Position numbers and translations under genes: made by a program
Notes under the pieces: generated by a model
Told to the model about the DNA's origin: nothing
The model's database searches: none
Seen by the model: only the letters and a program-made list of their open reading frames with translations
Shown: piece by piece, positions 1 to 8,193 of the stretch
Position numbering within the stretch: position 1 is the first letter of the stretch
Layout of the letters: every line of letters starts with the position of its first letter
NCBI GenBank assembly: GCA_946886865.1
Contig: CAMPJI010000095.1
Span: forward strand, 1 to 8,459
Reading direction: 5' to 3'
DNA length: 8,459 bases
DNA from: an uncultured Lysobacterales bacterium
Lineage (GTDB): Bacteria > Pseudomonadota > Gammaproteobacteria > Xanthomonadales > Xanthomonadaceae

Positions 1-753
1 ATCAACCGCAACTTCCGCAACGAGGGCGTGTCGACCCGGCACAACCCCGAGTTCACGATGTTGGAGCTGTACGAGGCCTACGCCACCTACACCGAGATCA
101 TGGACCTCACCGAAGGCGTGATCCGCGACGTCGCGCAGGACGTTCTCGGCACCACGGCGGTGGAGTGGGACGGCCAGGCGATCGACCTCGGGCCGGCCTT
201 CCGCCGCTGGTCGATGACCGATGCGGTGCTGGAGCACAACCCGCAGATCGCCGCGGGCGAGCTGCGCGACCTCGACGCCATGCGCGCCCACTGCGCGCGG
301 CTGAAGATCCCGGTCAAGGCCGGGTGGGGTTGGGGCAAGCTGCTGCTGGAGGTGTTCGAGAAGACCGTCGAACACACCCTGATCCAGCCGACTTTCATTA
401 CCGACCACCCGGTCGAAGTGAGTCCGCTGGCGCGTGCCAGCGACCACGATCCGGAGCTGACTGACCGGTTCGAACTGTTCATCGGCGGCAAGGAGCTGGC
501 GAACGGCTTCTCGGAGCTCAACGATCCGGAAGACCAGACGGCCCGTTTCCAGGCCCAGGTCGATGCCATGGAGGGGGGCGACGACGAGGCCATGCATTTC
601 GACGCCGATTACATCCGGGCGCTGGAGGTCGGCCTGCCGCCCACCGGCGGGTTGGGCATCGGCATCGACCGGATGGTGATGCTCCTGACCGGGTCGGCCT
701 CCATCCGCGACGTGCTGCTGTTCCCGTACATGCGGCCCGAGGTCCACGGCTGA
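1..753 (+). CDS. lysS: Lysyl-tRNA synthetase, class II, C-terminal part (5' end outside window)
   Basis: The protein charges tRNA-Lys with lysine, using ATP, in the cytoplasm. The reading frame is open from the first base, so the gene enters from the left; 250 codons are visible, about half of the usual ~500-residue enzyme. Seen directly: class II motif 2 at visible codons 5-22 (FRNEG, then R13 and HNPEFTMLE). An acidic segment reading GGDDEAM lies before motif 3, which is GGLGIGIDR ending at codon 224. The protein ends in the typical LLFPYMRPE tail. The N-terminal OB-fold anticodon-binding domain is not in the window. In Xanthomonas lysS sits next to rpfG, as here, so it anchors the locus. 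It is a housekeeping gene with no sign of damage. The first internal GTG (position 28) is not a start; it lies inside motif 2. Confidence 0.97.
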   Translation: MNRNFRNEGVSTRHNPEFTMLELYEAYATYTEIMDLTEGVIRDVAQDVLGTTAVEWDGQAIDLGPAFRRWSMTDAVLEHNPQIAAGELRDLDAMRAHCARLKIPVKAGWGWGKLLLEVFEKTVEHTLIQPTFITDHPVEVSPLARASDHDPELTDRFELFIGGKELANGFSELNDPEDQTARFQAQVDAMEGGDDEAMHFDADYIRALEVGLPPTGGLGIGIDRMVMLLTGSASIRDVLLFPYMRPEVHG

Positions 754-800
754 CGGCATGCCGTTTGCATCGATCCCGGCAACTGGAAGTGCAGGGGAGG

Positions 801-824
801 CCGCTGTCAAGAAATTGACGGCGG
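801..824 (+). promoter_or_regulatory. 10-bp hairpin with GAAA tetraloop between lysS and rpfG
   Basis: CCGCTGTCAA (801-810) pairs with TTGACGGCGG (815-824) over ten positions, with one G-U wobble if transcribed. It closes a GAAA loop, which is a stable GNRA tetraloop. No T-run follows on the plus strand, so it is not a canonical intrinsic terminator. It could be a 3' end structure of lysS mRNA (processing or attenuation) or a dyad in the rpfG control region. Its function is inferred; the pairing is read directly. Confidence 0.45.
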
Positions 825-865
825 GGGTATGCTCAGGGCGGAACAGTCGAGGGGGACCACAACCC

Positions 866-883
866 ATGGATAGGCTGGCGTGA
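866..883 (+). promoter_or_regulatory. Five-codon mini-ORF (MDRLA) overlapping the rpfG start
   Basis: An ATG at 866 opens a five-codon frame whose TGA (881-883) overlaps the GTG start of rpfG (880-882) as GTGA, the arrangement typical of translational coupling. A strong purine-rich ribosome-binding site, GAGGGGGA (849-856), sits 9 bases before this ATG but 23 bases before the GTG, so ribosomes should load at the mini-ORF more easily than at rpfG itself. It may be a leader peptide coupling translation into rpfG, or a remnant of a longer rpfG N-terminus. No experimental support is visible. Confidence 0.4.
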
Positions 884-1938
884 ACGTCGTCATCGTCGAT
901 GACCAGACTTCGGCGCGCACCATGCTGCGCCACATCATCGAGGACATCGCGCCCGAGCTCTCGGTGCACGATTTCGGTGAGTCCGAGGCGGGCCTGAACT
1001 GGTGCGAGGCCAACCAGCCGGACCTGCTCCTGCTGGACTACCGGATGCCGGGCATCGACGGGCTGGAGTTCGCCCGCCGCTTCCGACGCCGGCCGCTGCA
1101 CCGCGACATCCCCATCATCCTGGTCACGGTGGTCGGCGACGAGCCGGTGCGCCAGGCGGCGCTGGATGCGGGGGTCATCGACTTCCTGGTCAAGCCGGTG
1201 CGGCCGCGCGAACTGCGCGCCCGTTGCCGCAATCTGCTGCAGTTGCGCCAGCAGTCCGAGAACGTCAAGCAGCGCGCCCTGTCGCTGGAGCAGCGCCTGC
1301 TGTCGAGCATGCACGAAGTCGAGGAGCGCGAGCGCGAGACGCTGGCGCGCCTGGCGCGCGCGATCGAATACCGCGACAGCGGTACCAGCGTCTACCTTGA
1401 GCGGATGGCGCACGTCGCCGGCCTGATCGCCGAGCAGCTCGGGATGTTCGAGGACGAGGTGCGGATGATCGAGATGGCCGCGCCGTTGCACGACATCGGC
1501 AAGATCGCCATCCCCGACGCTGTCCTGCTGAAGCCCGGTCCGCTTGACGACGAGGAAACGGCGGTCATGCGCCGGCATCCCCGCATCGGCCACGAGCTGC
1601 TGGCCGACAGCCAGAACCGCTTCATCCAGACCGGCGCGGTCATCGCGCTGCGCCACCACGAACGCTTCGACGGCAGCGGCTACCCGGACGGTCTGGTCGG
1701 CGAGGAGATTCCGCTGGAAGCCCGCATCGTGGCGGTGGCCGATGTGTTCGATGCGCTCATTTCCCAACGCCCCTACAAGGAGGCCTGGGACATCGATGCG
1801 GCGCTGGGGTACCTGTACGCACAGAAGGGTCGTCTGTTCGACCCACGCTGCGTGGATGCGCTGGTGCGCAACCGCGCCCGACTCGAGGATATCTGCGCGC
1901 GCTTCGCCACCCGGGCGCCGCGGAAAGGCATGGATTAA
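880..1938 (+). CDS. rpfG: RpfG: two-component response regulator with HD-GYP cyclic-di-GMP phosphodiesterase domain
   Basis: RpfG is the cytoplasmic output of DSF signalling: when phosphorylated by RpfC it hydrolyses cyclic di-GMP, which in Xanthomonas raises virulence factor synthesis and lowers biofilm formation. The 352 residues carry a REC domain (about 1-120) with acidic pocket D7/D8, phosphoacceptor D53, T83 and K105. A charged, probably coiled linker follows (about 121-160), then an HD-GYP domain with HDIGK at 204-208 and [11 protein letters not shown] at 259-269, so both signature motifs are intact. The GTG start is forced: an in-frame TAG lies at 871-873 and the protein begins directly at the first REC strand. 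From memory the X. campestris protein is about 378 residues, so this one lacks a short N-terminal extension. The neighbours (lysS before, rpfC 4 bases after) fix the identity. Confidence 0.95.
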   Translation: MNVVIVDDQTSARTMLRHIIEDIAPELSVHDFGESEAGLNWCEANQPDLLLLDYRMPGIDGLEFARRFRRRPLHRDIPIILVTVVGDEPVRQAALDAGVIDFLVKPVRPRELRARCRNLLQLRQQSENVKQRALSLEQRLLSSMHEVEERERETLARLARAIEYRDSGTSVYLERMAHVAGLIAEQLGMFEDEVRMIEMAAPLHDIGKIAIPDAVLLKPGPLDDEETAVMRRHPRIGHELLADSQNRFIQTGAVIALRHHERFDGSGYPDGLVGEEIPLEARIVAVADVFDALISQRPYKEAWDIDAALGYLYAQKGRLFDPRCVDALVRNRARLEDICARFATRAPRKGMD

Positions 1939-1942
1939 GCCG

Positions 1943-4165
1943 ATGAAACGTCACCTGTCCTGGCTGAAGACCCGACTCTCGCAGCGCGAGGACAGCGAGC
2001 ATGGACAGGCGACCATCCGCCTGATCGTGCTGGCGGTGGTGCTGGTCTACATGCTGGTGCGGGGCGCCGGCGGCACGCTGGACCGTGCGGCCTACGCGGA
2101 TGTGCTGGCCATGGTCGCCACCGGCTTCACCGTCGGCGGCGTGCTGCTGGCGTGGATCATCGCGCGCCCGGGCAGGTCGCACCTGCGCCGCGGCATCGGC
2201 ATGGTGGCCGACTATGGCCTGATGGCGCTGGCGATGATCCGCATCGGCGAGCCGCTGGCCTGGGTGTACGTGATCCTGATGTGGGTCACGGTGGGTAACG
2301 GCCTGCGCTTCGGCAACCGTTACCTGGTGATTGCCGTCGCCGCCGCTTTTGCCAGCTTCGGCAGTGTCATCGCCTTCAACAGCTACTGGCACGACAACCG
2401 CGTGCTGGCGGTCGGACTGCTGCTGGGGCTGGTGGCCATTCCGTCCTATCTGTCGGGTTTGCTGCGTGCCCTGACCCGTGCCACCGACGAGGCTCGGCGC
2501 GCCAACGAGGCCAAGAGCCGGTTCCTGGCGAACATGAGCCACGAGTTCCGCACGCCCCTCAACGGCCTGGCCGGCATGTCCGAGCTGCTGGCGACCACGC
2601 GCCTGGACGCCGAGCAGCGGGAGTGCCTCAACACCATCCAGGCGTCCACCCGGAGCCTGCTGGCGCTGGTCGAGGACGTGCTGGACATTTCGGCGATCGA
2701 GGCCGGCAAGCTGAAGCTCAACGTGGTCGAGTTCGACCCGCAGGAGCTCGTGGAGAACATCGGGCTCATCCTGCAACCCCAGGCCCGCGCCAAGAAATTG
2801 CGCTACCAGCAGACCGTGGCGGACGACGTGCCGGCCACCCTGCGCGGCGACGTCGGCCACCTGCGGCAGGTGCTGCTCAACCTGGCGGGCAACGCGGTGA
2901 AGTTCACCGACGAGGGGTCGGTCCAGCTGGAGGTCGGCGTGGTGGACGCGTCGGCGGACCGCCTGCGGCTGCGGTTTACCGTCACGGACACCGGCGTGGG
3001 CGTTCCGGTGGCCGCGCAGCACCGCCTGTTCGAGGCCTTCGAACAGGCCGATGTCAGCCTGGCCCGCCGGCATGGCGGCACCGGCCTGGGCACCACGATC
3101 GCCAAGGGCCTGGCGGAGGCGATGGGCGGGAGCATCGGGTTCGAAAGCACGGAAAACCGTGGCAGCCGGTTCTGGGTGGAACTGCCGTTCGACCGTGCCA
3201 CGAAGCCTGCCCAGACGACCGCTGCGGCCGCACCGCCCCGGCGCTCGCCCTTGGCCGATGCGACCTCGGCAGGCGCGGTCGAGAGCCCGGAAAACGTCAT
3301 CGCGTTCTCGGATCCGTTCCTGCGCCACCGCGCCCGCGTGCGCAGCCTGCATGTCCTGGTGGCCGACGACCACGCCGCCAACCGCATGGTCGTGCAGCGC
3401 CTGCTGCAGAAGGCCGGTCACCGCGTGACCTGCGTGGAAGGCGGCGAGGAAGTCCTCGACGCGCTGGAGCTGTCGGACTACGACACGGTCATCGTCGACC
3501 TGCACATGCCGGGCCTCAGTGGGCTGGATCTGCTGCGTCAGCTGCGCATCCTCGAAGCCGGTGGCGGCCGTCGCACGCCGGTCGTGGTGCTGAGTGCGGA
3601 CGTCACGCCGGCCTCCATCCAGGCGTGTGAGCAAGCCGGCGCACGGGCATTCCTGGCCAAGCCGGTGTCGACGCCGCGCCTGCTGGACACGCTGGCGGAG
3701 ATCGCCTCCAACAGCCGGATCGACGCGGGCATGCCCATGCCGAACGCATCGCACGAGGACGGCCGCACGACCAAGGTGTCGATTGATGGCGTATTCGATC
3801 CGGGGGTGCTCGACGAACTCGAATCGCTTGGCATGGGCGAGGCTTTCGAACGCGAGTTCATCAGCCAGTGCCTGCGGGATGCCGAGGCATGCGTGGTGGC
3901 GTTCTCCGATGCCGCAGGTGCCGGGCAGCACGATCGGGCGCGCGAGCACGCCCACGCGTTGAAGGGCGTGTCCAGCAACCTGGGCCTGATCAAGCTGGCC
4001 GCGGTCAGTGGCGAACTGATGCAGCTGCCGGACTGGCAGCTGGCGCAGGAGTGGCAGGCGCGGTTGGCGCAGCTGCGCGAGCGGCTGGTGCAGGGAAGGT
4101 CGGCGCTCGAAGCCCGTGATCGCGCGCGTGGTGCGAGCGGCAGCGGCGAGCGCTCCCCGTCCTGA
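1943..4165 (+). CDS. rpfC: RpfC: membrane hybrid histidine kinase, DSF sensor
   Basis: RpfC is the inner-membrane receptor for DSF and the kinase for RpfG; in the family it also binds and restrains RpfF through its receiver domain. The 740 residues show, in order: a short N-terminal segment ending DSEHGQ at 17-22, which matches the known DSF-sensing region next to the membrane; five or six hydrophobic helices (about 24-174); a HisKA domain with phosphoacceptor H200 (SHEFRTPLN); an ATPase domain with N box NAVKF (316-321), [15 protein letters not shown] and GGTGLG (378-383); a Pro/Ala linker; a REC domain with D475/D476, phosphoacceptor D519 and K573; and an HPt domain with H671 (HALKG). All relay residues are present. 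The ATG at 1943 was chosen because it gives the family N-terminus [13 protein letters not shown]; the frame is open further upstream but only inside rpfG. The 4-base gap to rpfG indicates one operon, with no rpfH between. Confidence 0.96.
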   Translation: MKRHLSWLKTRLSQREDSEHGQATIRLIVLAVVLVYMLVRGAGGTLDRAAYADVLAMVATGFTVGGVLLAWIIARPGRSHLRRGIGMVADYGLMALAMIRIGEPLAWVYVILMWVTVGNGLRFGNRYLVIAVAAAFASFGSVIAFNSYWHDNRVLAVGLLLGLVAIPSYLSGLLRALTRATDEARRANEAKSRFLANMSHEFRTPLNGLAGMSELLATTRLDAEQRECLNTIQASTRSLLALVEDVLDISAIEAGKLKLNVVEFDPQELVENIGLILQPQARAKKLRYQQTVADDVPATLRGDVGHLRQVLLNLAGNAVKFTDEGSVQLEVGVVDASADRLRLRFTVTDTGVGVPVAAQHRLFEAFEQADVSLARRHGGTGLGTTIAKGLAEAMGGSIGFESTENRGSRFWVELPFDRATKPAQTTAAAAPPRRSPLADATSAGAVESPENVIAFSDPFLRHRARVRSLHVLVADDHAANRMVVQRLLQKAGHRVTCVEGGEEVLDALELSDYDTVIVDLHMPGLSGLDLLRQLRILEAGGGRRTPVVVLSADVTPASIQACEQAGARAFLAKPVSTPRLLDTLAEIASNSRIDAGMPMPNASHEDGRTTKVSIDGVFDPGVLDELESLGMGEAFEREFISQCLRDAEACVVAFSDAAGAGQHDRAREHAHALKGVSSNLGLIKLAAVSGELMQLPDWQLAQEWQARLAQLRERLVQGRSALEARDRARGASGSGERSPS

Positions 4166-4199
4166 GTTCCCCTTGGAGTCCCCGATGGCGTGGCGGCAG

Positions 4200-4216
4200 G
4201 CCGGACGGTGTCCGGC
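4200..4216. terminator. 7-bp perfect hairpin at the convergent rpfC/rpfF junction
   Basis: GCCGGAC (4200-4206) and GTCCGGC (4210-4216) pair perfectly around a 3-base loop, between the stop codons of the converging rpfC and rpfF genes. Neither strand has a T-run after the stem, so it would be a poor intrinsic terminator. It may protect mRNA 3' ends or act with Rho. The position supports a 3'-end role; the activity is inferred. Confidence 0.35.
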
Positions 4217-4237
4217 GCCGCGCCGCACCCTCGTGCT

Positions 4238-5110
4238 TCAGACGTTCAGCGCCCCCGTGCGGCGTTCCTGCGCGCGGACGATTCGGTCCATGGTCCGCAG
4301 CGACTTCTCGCCCAGCGCAAGCGCGGTGTCCACCCAGACTTCGGTGATGCCCATCAGCTCGTCGTAGCCGACGGGCTGCGCAATGCCGCGCACGGCGTTG
4401 AGCGCCAGGTACGCATGCGGCGTGCGTTGCTGTTGCCGGATGACGTCGTTGACGGCAGCGGTGCCTTCGCCCTTGGGCACGAGCACGTCCACCACGCCCA
4501 GCCGGAACAGCTCGTCGCTGCTGTAGATGCGGCCTTCCAGGATGATCTTCTCGGCCATCTGCGGGGTGACGCGCTTGCACAGGAAGGAGTACGCGCCCAT
4601 GCCCGGGAACAGGCCGAACAGCACTTCCGGCAATCCCATGTCGACGCCTTCCTCGGCCACGATGGTATGGCAGGACAGCGCCAACTCGAGGCCGCCGCCC
4701 AGCGCGTCGCCCTGCACCAGCGCAATCGTGCGGACATCGCCGCCCAGTCCGGTATGGAAGTGATGCACGCCGTCGACACATCGGCGCGCGTAATCGAGCA
4801 GGCGTTCGCGGTTGTTGTCCCGGATCAGCCGGGCAAACAGCGCCAGGTCGCCGCCGAGGTTGAAGGCGCCGGCGTCGGAGGCCAGCACGACGTGCCGCAG
4901 CCGCCCAGCCTGGCGCTGGGCATCGCGCAGGGTGATGGAGGAGAGGTAACTCCACATGTCGTCCATGAGTTCGGTTCGGAAACAGGGCCGGGTTCCATGT
5001 CCGGCGTCGGCATGCATGTAAAGCCAGTGGGCGTCGCCCTGGGCGTCGGATTCGACGCGCAGGGTGGGGTAGGAACGGGCGCGGGGGAGTTTCTCGATCT
5101 GGCTGCTCAT
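4238..5110 (-). CDS. rpfF: RpfF: DSF synthase, enoyl-CoA hydratase (crotonase) superfamily
   Basis: RpfF makes the DSF family of cis-2-unsaturated fatty acids, acting as thioesterase and dehydratase on 3-hydroxyacyl-ACP in the cytoplasm. The 290 residues equal the family length (about 289). Crotonase features seen: the oxyanion-hole segment ASDAGAFNLGGDL (77-89), ALVQGDALGGGLELALSCH (130-148) and GLPEVLFGLFPGMGAYSF (159-176). E142 and E162 match the two catalytic glutamates known as E141 and E161 in Xanthomonas RpfF. The C-terminal GEKSLRTMDRIVRAQ (267-281) is also characteristic. The ATG at 5110 is preferred because GAGGA (complement of 5118-5122) lies 7 bases upstream; a further in-frame ATG at 5197 would add 29 residues unlike the family. 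The gene converges on rpfC and follows rpfB, from which it is separated by an intrinsic terminator. Confidence 0.96.
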   Translation of the reverse strand: MSSQIEKLPRARSYPTLRVESDAQGDAHWLYMHADAGHGTRPCFRTELMDDMWSYLSSITLRDAQRQAGRLRHVVLASDAGAFNLGGDLALFARLIRDNNRERLLDYARRCVDGVHHFHTGLGGDVRTIALVQGDALGGGLELALSCHTIVAEEGVDMGLPEVLFGLFPGMGAYSFLCKRVTPQMAEKIILEGRIYSSDELFRLGVVDVLVPKGEGTAAVNDVIRQQQRTPHAYLALNAVRGIAQPVGYDELMGITEVWVDTALALGEKSLRTMDRIVRAQERRTGALNV

Positions 5111-5180
5111 GGTGCGGTCCTCGGGGATGGCCGTCCGCAGGCATGGTGGGCGCGGGCGGCTGGGTGAAGCCCACGCGGCG

Positions 5181-5186
5181 ATGCTA
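5181..5186 (-). promoter_or_regulatory. rpfF: Possible -10 element for rpfF
   Basis: On the minus strand TAGCAT (complement of 5181-5186) matches four of six bases of TATAAT and lies about 70 bases before the rpfF start, just inside the tandem repeat. No good -35 hexamer stands at 16-18 bases; the upstream repeat TTCATG unit is the nearest and poor. Because a terminator separates rpfF from rpfB, a promoter must exist in this roughly 115-base stretch, but this element is only a candidate. Confidence 0.22.
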
Positions 5187-5189
5187 CAC

Positions 5190-5211
5190 CCGGGCATGAA
5201 CCGTGCATGAA
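5190..5211. repeat. Tandem 11-bp direct repeat upstream of rpfF
   Basis: CCGGGCATGAA (5190-5200) is followed at once by CCGTGCATGAA (5201-5211), identical but for one base. The pair lies between the rpfB terminator and the rpfF start, one turn of the helix per unit, where an operator for a regulator bound in tandem would be expected. A weaker third copy, GGCAATGAAAA, begins at 5221. The role as a binding site is inferred; the repeat is seen directly. Confidence 0.5.
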
Positions 5212-5226
5212 AAAGATAGGGGCAAT

Positions 5227-5251
5227 GAAAAGGCCCCTCATGGAGGGGCCT
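5227..5251 (-). terminator. Intrinsic terminator after rpfB
   Basis: Read on the minus strand, a perfect 9-bp GC-rich stem (AGGCCCCTC / GAGGGGCCT; 5231-5239 with 5243-5251) with a 3-base loop is followed by TTTTC. It lies 29 bases after the rpfB stop and before the rpfF start, so it should end most rpfB transcripts ahead of rpfF. This is the clearest single-direction terminator in the window. Confidence 0.8.
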
Positions 5252-5279
5252 CGGGGCACCACGGACCCGCGACGGTGCG

Positions 5280-6944
<1,665 letters not shown>

Positions 6945-7044
6945 TGCGATCCCCTTGGGTGTGTTTCGGTATGCGTATCGAAAGCGGCCGGTCGACACCG
7001 CTCTGCGGCCCGCGGGCGCATGCGACGGCGTACGGAGCCCTTCG

Positions 7045-7073
7045 ATTGGAGCATAGGCTCTAGGGGCTGGCAA
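7045..7073 (-). promoter_or_regulatory. rpfB: Candidate sigma-70 type promoter for rpfB
   Basis: On the minus strand TTGCCA (complement of 7068-7073, five of six bases of TTGACA) is followed after exactly 17 bases by TCCAAT (complement of 7045-7050, four of six of TATAAT). Transcription would start near 7037, giving a leader of about 93 bases before rpfB. Inside the spacer lies a small dyad, GAGC-ATAG-GCTC (7049-7060). No TGTGA-N6-TCACA Clp/CRP site was found here by eye, although Clp is reported to act at rpfB in Xanthomonas. Confidence 0.3.
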
Positions 7074-7133
7074 GGCGCGCCACTGCACGTCCGTGGCAGC
7101 ATGGCGTCTCAACGCAAGAAGGGAGTGGCGACG

Positions 7134-7598
7134 ATGCAATCGATCCTCCACAAGGCGGTATCACGACTGCGCCAGGCCACGCGGGTCGTCGCCCTGCTGG
7201 CTGCGTGGAGTGTCCTCGCCGCATGCGCGGCCTACCCTCCAGAGCAGCGCCTGCGCGAGGCGATGGGCGGCGTGCAGTCGGCCATCGAGCAGCGCGACGC
7301 CGCCGCCCTGTCCACGCATCTGGCGGAGGACTTCATTGGACCGGACGGCATGGACCGCGACGGCGCGCGGCGCCTGGCACGGGTGCTGCTGCGCCGCTAC
7401 CGCAACGTCGGCGTGACGCTGGGGCCGCCGGACATCGAACTGCGGGACGGCCACGCCACGGTACGGTTCAACGCCGTAATGACGGGCGGCTCCGGCGTCG
7501 TGCCGCAATCGGCGCGCGTGCAGGAGGTCGTCACCGGCTGGCGCGAGGAGGGCGACCGATGGCGCCTGACAAGTGCGCGCTGGGAGCGGCGCCTGTGA
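7134..7598 (+). CDS. Small lipoprotein with NTF2/SnoaL-like fold (DUF4440-like), unknown function
   Basis: The 154 residues begin with a basic stretch and hydrophobic segment (about 17-27) ending in a lipobox LAAC, with lipidated C31. Ala at +2 predicts sorting to the outer membrane. The mature part starts with an amphipathic helix (REAMGGVQSAIEQRDAAALSTHLAEDF, shown here in pieces: REAMGGVQSA at 41-50 and EDFIGP at 65-70). It then has strand-like segments (VGVTLGPPDIELRDGHATVRF, about 92-112) and ends WREEGDRWRLTSARWERRL, a pattern of NTF2-like proteins of the DUF4440/SnoaL group. The family assignment is by pattern and no substrate can be named. The ATG at 7134 has AAGGGAG 9 bases upstream; the in-frame ATG at 7101 has no such site. 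The gene is divergent from rpfB and ends at a bidirectional terminator. Confidence 0.75.
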   Translation: MQSILHKAVSRLRQATRVVALLAAWSVLAACAAYPPEQRLREAMGGVQSAIEQRDAAALSTHLAEDFIGPDGMDRDGARRLARVLLRRYRNVGVTLGPPDIELRDGHATVRFNAVMTGGSGVVPQSARVQEVVTGWREEGDRWRLTSARWERRL

Positions 7599-7679
7599 CG
7601 TGAACCCACACGACCTGCTGACGTTGGTGCCGTCCAAGCGCCTGATGCAGACCCCTGCCGTAGGAAATCGAGCCCAGAA

Positions 7680-7707
7680 AAAAAGCCCGCTGCTTGGCGG
7701 GCTTTTT
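7680..7707. terminator. Bidirectional intrinsic terminator between the lipoprotein and cytochrome genes
   Basis: GCCCGC (7685-7690) and GCGGGC (7697-7702) form a stem around TGCTTG, extended by A-run/T-run pairing on both sides (AAAAA before, TTTTT after). Each strand therefore reads a GC stem followed by a T-run. It ends the plus-strand lipoprotein gene 80 bases after its stop and the minus-strand cytochrome operon 22 bases after its stop. Confidence 0.85.
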
Positions 7708-7729
7708 CTCGGTGCCTTCTGGAGCGGCG

Positions 7730-8182
7730 TCAGTTGTGCGCGCCTTCCAATGTGGTCAGCTGTGCGTCGCGCGAACCGAAGTACACGGCCAGGTCGGAGA
7801 TCTGCTGGTCGGTGAGGCCGGCGGCCTGGCTCGACATCAGGGCATGCTCGCGCTGCCCGTCGCGGTACTGCTCCAGCGCATGGGCCAGATAGTCGTAGTA
7901 CTGGCCGCCGAGTTTGGGGTAGGTCGCGTCGATCGGCGCGTTGCCGTCGGCGCCGTGGCAGTCGATGCAGGACTGGCCGGTGGCCGCGCCCTTGGTGCTG
8001 GCCAACTGCTCTCCGGCGGCGATGTTGCCGGCGGGCAGTCCCGCGGACGAGGAGGTCGGCGCGGCGGCGGCTTCGCCCTCCGGCGGCGTTTCCGGCGAGG
8101 AGCAGGCGGACAGGGCGAGCGTCGCGGCCAGCACGATCATCGCGGCGCCCGTGGTGGTGCGGGGGGTCGTCTTGGACGTCAT
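7730..8182 (-). CDS. Mono-heme class I cytochrome c, predicted lipoprotein
   Basis: This is a periplasmic electron carrier with covalently bound heme. The 150 residues start with a signal segment whose lipobox is LSAC, so C27 should be lipidated and Ser at +2 allows outer-membrane sorting. A Pro/Glu/Ala/Ser-rich linker (about 28-50) frees the domain from the membrane. The heme site is CIDCH (72-76), with YPKLGGQYYDYL (88-99) and the likely axial ligand M116 in HALMSS; the fold resembles one half of cytochrome c4. It lies 11 bases after the upstream cytochrome gene, so the two are probably one operon. The electron partners are unknown. The ribosome-binding site before the ATG is weak (GCGAG), consistent with coupling to the upstream gene. 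Confidence 0.88.
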   Translation of the reverse strand: MTSKTTPRTTTGAAMIVLAATLALSACSSPETPPEGEAAAAPTSSSAGLPAGNIAAGEQLASTKGAATGQSCIDCHGADGNAPIDATYPKLGGQYYDYLAHALEQYRDGQREHALMSSQAAGLTDQQISDLAVYFGSRDAQLTTLEGAHN

Positions 8183-8193
8183 GGTCGGCTCGC

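Noticed and set aside
815..833. TTGACG followed by TATGCT as an rpfG promoter
   Set aside because: The hexamers are only 7 bases apart, far from the 16-18 needed, and no partner at proper spacing was found for either one.
1544..1942. Longer N-terminus for RpfC beginning inside rpfG
   Set aside because: This stretch is a shadow frame of the HD-GYP coding region; the family N-terminus begins exactly at the ATG at 1943.
1757..4228. 823-codon open frame on the minus strand opposite rpfC
   Set aside because: It is antisense to a gene with every hybrid-kinase motif intact. Its translation is rich in Arg, His, Gln and Ala with no recognisable domain, as expected from GC-rich third codon positions.
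4005..5174. 389-codon minus-strand frame overlapping rpfF and the end of rpfC
   Set aside because: It runs in another frame through rpfF, which has complete crotonase motifs and a family-length product; its own translation is low-complexity and Arg/Pro/Ala-rich.
5111..5197. 29-residue N-terminal extension of RpfF from an ATG at 5197
   Set aside because: The ATG at 5110 has a good ribosome-binding site and gives the family length. The extension would run through the tandem repeat and has no family resemblance.
6945..7151. 69-residue N-terminal extension of RpfB
   Set aside because: It lacks FadD-family resemblance, overlaps the divergent lipoprotein start and candidate promoter, and the ATG at 6944 has a well-placed AAGGGG.
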